Shown: one piece after another, positions 60,292-64,000 of the stretch
Position numbering within the stretch: the stretch's first letter is position 1
How the letters are laid out: each line of letters opens with the position of its first letter
Notes under the pieces: model-generated
The model's input: only the letters and a program-made list of their open reading frames with translations
What the model was told of the DNA's origin: nothing
Databases searched by the model: none
DNA from: a virus
IMG/VR virus record: IMGVR_UViG_3300020191_000005
Location: 52,648-116,647 of that record
Direction: 5' to 3' (one strand)
DNA length: 64,000 nt
Program-made: the position numbers and the translations under genes

Positions 60292-60320
60292 ATAATAACA
60301 TCTAATGGTGAGTATGTCAA
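60292..60320 (-). promoter_or_regulatory. Early sigma-70 promoter
   Basis: TTGACA-17-TATTAT before the gene at 60253. Confidence 0.75.
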
Positions 60321-60323
60321 CCA

Positions 60324-60518
60324 TTATTTGTTGAAACCACCACCCCTTGCAGGATCAAAGATGTCTTTGGTCATAACAACCAATTCTTCTTCTACACCTG
60401 GAGCGGTAATCTTAGATACATTTCGGAACGCATTCGCGGTCTTCAACATATCTTTTGGAGTCATTGTACCACAAGCGGTCAAGCTCATAGCACAAAGGAC
60501 TACCAAAATCGTTTTCAT
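60324..60518 (-). CDS. Small lipoprotein
   Basis: This 64-residue protein has a lipoprotein signal peptide: KT, a hydrophobic ILVVLCAMS stretch and the lipobox LTAC with Cys16. The mature part is about 48 residues (GTMTPKDMLKTANAFRNVSK and so on). It would sit in a membrane facing the periplasm. It overlaps the upstream gene stop by one base. Early phage lipoproteins can block superinfection; that role is inferred. Confidence 0.8.
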   Translation of the reverse strand: MKTILVVLCAMSLTACGTMTPKDMLKTANAFRNVSKITAPGVEEELVVMTKDIFDPARGGGFNK

Positions 60519-60742
60519 TAGGCTACCAAACCTTCAATCCAAGCCTGGGGTACAACCCTACCTACGTCTTTGCCACCTAGGTACTTGTTGATCTGTTTGC
60601 TAGTGGTTACGCTGAACTTGGTGTCTGTTCTAAACGCACCCTGCTCACAGTAGCCTGCAACCGGAGTCTCATAGCTGAACATGATGCTCTTGCCGTTAAC
60701 TTCGATCTCTGTCATATTTGAACCAATGTTTTTAAGTTTCAT
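60518..60742 (-). CDS. Small early hypothetical protein
   Basis: This 74-residue protein has a beta-rich start (TEIEVNGKSIMFSYETPVAG) and TKFSVTTSKQINKYLGG. The pattern is that of a small conserved phage protein of unknown role. The leader is ACGAGGGCAAT. A start at the second Met is possible but lacks a ribosome site. It is transcribed with the lipoprotein. Confidence 0.65.
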   Translation of the reverse strand: MKLKNIGSNMTEIEVNGKSIMFSYETPVAGYCEQGAFRTDTKFSVTTSKQINKYLGGKDVGRVVPQAWIEGLVA

Positions 60743-60773
60743 ATTGCCCTCGTTTCCTAATTGTTATACTTAC

Positions 60774-60802
60774 AGTATACACTCAATTTAATTGAATGTC
60801 AA
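60774..60802 (-). promoter_or_regulatory. Early sigma-70 promoter with dyad spacer
   Basis: TTGACA-17-TATACT; the spacer contains TCAATT-T-AATTGA. Confidence 0.8.
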
Positions 60803-60811
60803 CCATTTATT

Positions 60812-60976
60812 TTAATTAATCATTACCAAAATGCTACCCCAAATCCATGCACAGATGAACAGGAACGCTACGAATCCCAAACAGATCACAGCGAACTTGA
60901 ACCCTGCTTCGATGATTGCGGGTGCGAATTTAAAGATAAGATATGCTACAGCGATGAATCCAATTACTTCCAACAT
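60812..60976 (-). CDS. Small membrane protein (54 aa)
   Basis: AGGAG lies 7 bases before the ATG at 60976. The 54-residue product is nearly all hydrophobic with two membrane segments (VIGFIAVAYLIFKFAPAII and FAVICLGFVAFLFICAWIWG). It starts one base after the stop of the upstream membrane protein, so the two are co-translated. No family is recognised. An envelope role early in infection is likely. Confidence 0.75.
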   Translation of the reverse strand: MLEVIGFIAVAYLIFKFAPAIIEAGFKFAVICLGFVAFLFICAWIWGSILVMIN

Positions 60977-60977
60977 C

Positions 60978-61178
60978 CTATTGCTCCTGGCTGTTGCTGA
61001 TTAAGACCATTGCACCAAACAGCACCATGGTAAAACCTACACCTGCTACCATTAGCATCTCACCTAAGGTGTTGGCCGTGTCCATACAAGCACCATCACA
61101 GTCGTTGGCTGAACCTGCCATTGCCATCAGTCCAACTGCTATCAATAGTCCGGAAATTGTGTTAATCGTTGTTTTCAT
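60978..61178 (-). CDS. Small membrane protein (66 aa)
   Basis: This 66-residue protein has two hydrophobic segments (ISGLLIAVGLMAMAGS and MLMVAGVGFTMVLFGAMVLI) joined by a short loop with two Cys (NDCDGACMDTA). It probably forms a hairpin in the inner membrane with the Cys loop outside, or a cleaved signal plus anchor. The leader is AGAGGGCAAA. Confidence 0.75.
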   Translation of the reverse strand: MKTTINTISGLLIAVGLMAMAGSANDCDGACMDTANTLGEMLMVAGVGFTMVLFGAMVLISNSQEQ

Positions 61179-61208
61179 TTTGCCCTCTTTGTTTGTTATT
61201 GTTCTTAT

Positions 61209-61237
61209 ATAATAGCACCAAGTTAACCAAAAGTCAA
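61209..61237 (-). promoter_or_regulatory. Early sigma-70 promoter
   Basis: TTGACT-17-TATTAT before the two membrane protein genes. Confidence 0.75.
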
Positions 61238-61244
61238 CCCCTAA

Positions 61245-61451
61245 TTACATATTATATTTGGCCCAGTATTCGCCCCAAGCCTCGCTGATTGCTTCCTCAA
61301 CGCACTCTCCTTCGGAACTACCCTGTAGTAGATCCACGTGCGGAGTCATTGCTTCAACGAATTCATCCAAGCTCTCGCACTCTCCAGCCTTGTCGTTGGC
61401 TATGTCCCAGAACTTGTTTACGTTGTCTTCTATTAGATTATACATGCCCAT
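61245..61451 (-). CDS. Small acidic early protein
   Basis: This 68-residue protein is acidic and helical (NLIEDNVNKFWDIANDKAGE, LDEFVEAMTPHVDLLQG, VEEAISEAWGEYWAKY). The leader is GGAGGGCAACTAG. It could be an inhibitor that binds a basic partner; this is inference. Unknown family. Confidence 0.6.
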   Translation of the reverse strand: MGMYNLIEDNVNKFWDIANDKAGECESLDEFVEAMTPHVDLLQGSSEGECVEEAISEAWGEYWAKYNM

Positions 61452-61477
61452 CTAGTTGCCCTCCTTATTATGTTTAT

Positions 61478-61506
61478 ATAATAGCACCTCTTTATCCAAA
61501 TGTCAA
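61478..61506 (-). promoter_or_regulatory. Early sigma-70 promoter
   Basis: TTGACA-17-TATTAT; its -35 overlaps the stop of the upstream gene. Confidence 0.75.
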
Positions 61507-61826
61507 CCATTATTTTCCAGGGCCTGTTGCACACATTCTTCAGCTCGATTGTCGAACCCACCAATGTGCCAACGGTACTGCCCCATAGGCGTGCTTGATT
61601 CTTTCCAGTCATAGATGGTTGCGTAGACGTAGTCCCAATCGTCCTCGTCCTCTGCATCGTCCTCTAGAACCTTGAATTCAAGTGTCCATTCTGCGGTGGT
61701 CTTATCACCAGCGGCTGTTGGCTCACCAAACTTGGCCACGATATCCTCATAAGTGGTTGTCACATAGCCTGCGAGGCTTGAACCACTCTGCCATGTTGCA
61801 TCTGTTTCTATGTCTAAAATTTTCAT
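61503..61826 (-). CDS. Early acidic hypothetical protein
   Basis: This 107-residue protein begins KILDIETDATWQSGSSLAGY and has a strongly acidic middle (LEDDAEDEDDWDYVYATIYD), followed by YRWHIGGFDNRAEECVQQAL. The leader is ATGAGGGCACA. It may be a DNA-mimic or partner-binding protein; the fold is unknown. Confidence 0.6.
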   Translation of the reverse strand: MKILDIETDATWQSGSSLAGYVTTTYEDIVAKFGEPTAAGDKTTAEWTLEFKVLEDDAEDEDDWDYVYATIYDWKESSTPMGQYRWHIGGFDNRAEECVQQALENNG

Positions 61827-61854
61827 TGTGCCCTCATTTCCTTATTGTGTTTAT

Positions 61855-61883
61855 ATAATAGCATCATCCAATCCAATTGTCAA
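61855..61883 (-). promoter_or_regulatory. Early sigma-70 promoter
   Basis: TTGACA-17-TATTAT before the gene at 61826. Confidence 0.75.
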
Positions 61884-61886
61884 CCC

Positions 61887-62543
61887 CTATTTTTTGAACG
61901 TATGATTGCCCACAACGGCTGTGGTTTTATAGCTGTCTGCCCAATGCGGATCAACTAGGTTGTGATTATAGTAGTGAGTGGCCCCACCAGTGTTGTCCTT
62001 GATGATGTAATCACCCTGAGCCAGTGTGGCTATCGCAATACGTACTGATTCTCTCCAAGCTCTAGCATTGCCTTCGATGGTCTCTCCTGTGCGTTCCATG
62101 TTGGCCCATATCACATCTTTGACCCCATCACAGTACCAACTGAACTGACATCTGTGCTTTCGTGGGTAATACACTCGCTGGTTGTCCGGAAGGTCCTTGA
62201 TCTTCTTGGTCTTCCATGATTCCCTCACAGGCCCCTGCTGTACCACACCACAGTAGGTACTCGGCCATCTGCTGTCCTCTACTCTATTACGTGTGACGTT
62301 GGCCACTGCTATCTTGGCCTTAAAGCTCTCGCCTCGTGCTTCAAAGTAGATGTTCTCTGCTAGACAAGTGATCGCAGGATGTGTGTGGTTCTCTGCGTTC
62401 TGATCGTTCAGCTCTTGGAATAGTATGGTCTTGGCTTGATCTGTTAGCTCTGCCGCGTGATCGAATGATGTCAGCTTCTCTGCCCCTGCGGCCGCCGTAT
62501 GCAAACATGCCAAGATCGCTGTTGCTATAATAGTCTTTTTCAT
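61887..62543 (-). CDS. Cell wall hydrolase, SleB/CwlJ (Hydrolase_2) type
   Basis: This 218-residue protein has a signal peptide (KKTIIATAILACLHTAAAGA) and a Hydrolase_2 domain with CLAENIYFEARGE (Glu68), VANVTRNRV and CQFSWYCDG. Family members are lytic transglycosylase-like amidases or muramidases that cut peptidoglycan. It would be exported by the host Sec system. It has an early promoter, so it may act as a timed endolysin, or aid later wall remodelling rather than final lysis. Confidence 0.85.
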   Translation of the reverse strand: MKKTIIATAILACLHTAAAGAEKLTSFDHAAELTDQAKTILFQELNDQNAENHTHPAITCLAENIYFEARGESFKAKIAVANVTRNRVEDSRWPSTYCGVVQQGPVRESWKTKKIKDLPDNQRVYYPRKHRCQFSWYCDGVKDVIWANMERTGETIEGNARAWRESVRIAIATLAQGDYIIKDNTGGATHYYNHNLVDPHWADSYKTTAVVGNHTFKK

Positions 62544-62566
62544 ATTGCCCTCCTAATTATATTAAC

Positions 62567-62595
62567 ACTATAGCACCAAAATGCTATAGTGTCAA
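62567..62595 (-). promoter_or_regulatory. Early sigma-70 promoter with perfect dyad
   Basis: TTGACA-17-TATAGT; CACTATAGCA-N6-TGCTATAGTG is a perfect 10-bp inverted repeat that covers the -10 box and most of the spacer. Confidence 0.8.
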
Positions 62596-62609
62596 CCATT
62601 TTTTTTATG

Positions 62610-62873
62610 CTATGCTTCCATAGAGGCCATGCCGTTTTGTTGCATACCTTGCTCTGTAAATTGCACCTCATAGCCAAGTGCTTTGCTAATTGCGGCCTCA
62701 AAGCCACTGTCTGTGTAGATCTCCCACGTTGTATCGTGTACTACGTCGATCATCTTGTAGTCCTCATCCTCGTACACAGCGATGTCTGAGACTGAGACAG
62801 TTTGCGGACCCTCATAGCCCCAAATGCTGTCCCCTGCAAGTTGTACTGCGAACGGAAATTTAATGTTTTGCAT
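62610..62873 (-). CDS. Early hypothetical protein
   Basis: This 87-residue protein has a beta-rich start (NIKFPFAVQLAGDSIWGYEG, VSVSDIAVYEDED) and a helical C-terminal part (DSGFEAAISKALGYEVQF). The leader is AGAGGGCAAACT. The fold may be a small alpha/beta domain. Unknown function. Confidence 0.6.
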   Translation of the reverse strand: MQNIKFPFAVQLAGDSIWGYEGPQTVSVSDIAVYEDEDYKMIDVVHDTTWEIYTDSGFEAAISKALGYEVQFTEQGMQQNGMASMEA

Positions 62874-62909
62874 AGTTTGCCCTCTTTGCGTTGTTTAGTT
62901 TATAGTTAC

Positions 62910-62938
62910 ACTATAGCACCAAAATAGTCTAAGGTCAA
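62910..62938 (-). promoter_or_regulatory. Early sigma-70 promoter
   Basis: TTGACC-17-TATAGT before the gene at 62873. Confidence 0.75.
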
Positions 62939-62972
62939 CCATTTTTTACCAAAAAAAATCTAATTATTTTGG

Positions 62973-63001
62973 TTGACATCTCGTCCAAAATATGTTATAA
63001 T
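62973..63001 (+). promoter_or_regulatory. Rightward sigma-70 promoter in the leftward block
   Basis: TTGACA-17-TATAAT is the best consensus promoter of the region and points against all neighbouring genes. No coding frame follows. Confidence 0.8.
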
Positions 63002-63007
63002 AAACTA

Positions 63008-63117
63008 CGCTCCCGATGGGCGAAGGCTCAGGTGTTGCACAAATGCCACAGATAAATGCTAGGCCTTTCTATGAGGGCGCCTAGCTCTCCCGCCTTAGTT
63101 GTATATAGGTCTAAGGC
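63008..63117 (+). ncRNA. Candidate small RNA with GAGGGC-bearing hairpin H3
   Basis: Downstream of the rightward promoter lie two hairpins: GCTAGGC/GCCTAGC (63058-63064 with 63079-63085) whose loop ends in ATGAGGGC, and GCCTTAG/CTAAGGC (63092-63098 with 63111-63117). No start codon with ribosome site is present. The loop copies the early leader motif, so the RNA could titrate a leader-binding protein, or the leftward transcript of this segment could be antisense. Confidence 0.4.
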
Positions 63118-63150
63118 CTAACCGGGTTTCCACTCCCTACCTGTCCACGT

Positions 63151-63588
63151 CTAAGCCATCTCAGGCTCAGCCAATTTGACGTACTCCTCTTGATAGTGGC
63201 TTCTCTCGCCACCCAGCTCCATCTTATAGCTCTGAGCCTTGCCCTTGTAGCCGGGAGTCCAATAGTCCTCTGCAGGCACCCAACGGCTCGCATAGTAGGC
63301 CCCATCTGCCTCACGGTATATAGTCCAGGGAGTCTCCCAGTCCTCACACACAGCCTCTCCCTCGTCCACGAAACTCCAATCTAACACATACTCCTCAGAG
63401 TAGTCAGAAGCATACTCGATCAACTCACGCAGATCATCAATGTTCTCAGGTCTAAGATTGGGATCCTCGATGGCCATAACAAAGGTCTCTCCACCTTTGA
63501 ACTTCCAATACTGCGGACACTCACCCTGGCCGTCCCAGTCATGTGCGCCATAGTTCTCTTTGTATTGTGTGTGGATCGCTAATTTCAT
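63151..63588 (-). CDS. Early hypothetical protein of conserved type
   Basis: This 145-residue protein begins KLAIHTQYKENYGAHDWDGQ and has ECPQYWKFKGGETFVMAIED, a pattern I associate with uncharacterised proteins of several phage groups. It is acidic and Trp/Tyr-rich; no catalytic motif is evident. The leader is AGAGGGCATAG. Its promoter lies back-to-back with the rightward promoter at 63698. Confidence 0.65.
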   Translation of the reverse strand: MKLAIHTQYKENYGAHDWDGQGECPQYWKFKGGETFVMAIEDPNLRPENIDDLRELIEYASDYSEEYVLDWSFVDEGEAVCEDWETPWTIYREADGAYYASRWVPAEDYWTPGYKGKAQSYKMELGGERSHYQEEYVKLAEPEMA

Positions 63589-63623
63589 TTTCTATGCCCT
63601 CTCTAATTCCTTATTGTCTTTAC

Positions 63624-63652
63624 AGTATACCATCTCTGAATCCAAATGTCAA
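63624..63652 (-). promoter_or_regulatory. Early sigma-70 promoter
   Basis: TTGACA-17-TATACT before the gene at 63588. Confidence 0.8.
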
Positions 63653-63697
63653 CCATTATTTTACCAAAAAATAATTTTATTTTAGGGGTTTTTTTGG

Positions 63698-63726
63698 TTG
63701 ACTTTAGGTGCCTTTGGCCATATACT
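63698..63726 (+). promoter_or_regulatory. Rightward sigma-70 promoter at the right end
   Basis: TTGACT-17-TATACT. Transcription would run out of the window through sequence without a gene start. Confidence 0.8.
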
Positions 63727-63732
63727 ATAAGA

Positions 63733-64000
63733 ACAATAAGGGCAAGGAGGTAGAGGGAAGTTCAACATAGAGGATCGCAGATAGATCCACCCGCCGGGAA
63801 CGTAATTGGAAACATTGATACCGGAGTTCAATTCACCCTACACGACCTGATTTCCGCACCCTTGTAACCCCTTGAAATCATTGAACTTTTTTGAAAGGCC
63901 ATACTAGAGGCCCCTGGCCCCACCTAACCTCTTGATATCATTGGAGAAAGTCAGGTCGACACCATTAGACCTCAGATCTGGCTTTGACCACCACCTTTCT
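63733..64000 (+). ncRNA. Non-coding leader or RNA with long-range pairing
   Basis: No frame with a ribosome site is seen; the AGGAGG at 63746 is followed by stops. GACCTGA (63844-63850) can pair with TCAGGTC (63951-63957), enclosing two copies of CTTGA(A/T)ATCATTG exactly 60 bases apart (63871 and 63931). GGATC/GATCC forms a small hairpin near 63772. It could be a long 5' leader, a structured RNA or an origin-like segment. It continues past the window. Confidence 0.35.

Noticed and set aside
1-64000. Prophage, integrase or CRISPR array
   Set aside because: No integrase, repressor, attachment duplication or regularly spaced repeat was seen; the content is that of a lytic T4-like phage.
1-64000. 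Photosynthesis genes expected in cyanophages
   Set aside because: No psbA, psbD, hli or similar product was recognised in this window, so a cyanobacterial host is not supported.

Overview
The window is part of the genome of a T4-like marine myovirus, of the cyanophage/pelagiphage type. This rests on the gene content: the T4 core genes gp13, gp14, gp15, gp18, gp19, gp4, gp16, gp17, gp32, UvsX, UvsY, UvsW, gp41 and gp61 are recognisable from their motifs, and the genome is AT-rich, gene-dense and full of overlapping start and stop codons. No photosystem gene, integrase, transposase or CRISPR array was seen. The host cannot be named; heptose and lipopolysaccharide genes suggest a Gram-negative bacterium.

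Layout. (1) 1-7958 (+): end of a fibre-like gene and a 2569-residue virion protein with internal repeats. (2) 7955-12000 (-): an accessory sugar island with two 2OG-Fe(II) oxygenases, a cupin, HldD- and HldE-like ADP-heptose enzymes and a Nudix hydrolase. (3) 12013-27886: tail, neck and packaging genes, with gp15 and gp14 leftward and gp13 onwards rightward, read from ATAAATA-type late promoters. (4) 28023-30879: gp32, UvsX and UvsY. (5) 30902-37202: an island between uvsY and uvsW with a peroxiredoxin, a nucleotidyltransferase-cupin fusion, a methyltransferase and five glycosyltransferase-like genes. (6) 37220-54871: uvsW, primase and helicase mixed with methyltransferases, oxygenases, cupins, ClpP, a Kae1-type carbamoyltransferase domain and a miniature DnaE-like protein that contains a possible overprinted gene. 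(7) 55120-56154 (-): three late genes, one apparently starting at ATT. (8) 56418-63588 (-): an early region of small genes and two tRNAs. Most genes have their own sigma-70 promoter with a 17-bp spacer and a GAGGGCA leader. Two rightward promoters (62973 and 63698) lead into non-coding sequence.

How it fits together. Host sigma-70 promoters (TTGAC-17-TATAnT) drive the small early genes and several replication genes; phage late promoters drive the virion genes and, at 31489, the glycosylation cluster. The sugar genes could remodel the host surface or decorate virions. Strongest leads for new biology: the GAGGGCA leader family with hairpins whose loops are complementary to it; late promoters placed exactly 5 nt before an ATG (leaderless mRNAs); the mini-DnaE gene with an embedded reading frame; structured non-coding sequence near 59.8 kb and at the right end. 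All assignments come from reading the sequence; no database search was run.
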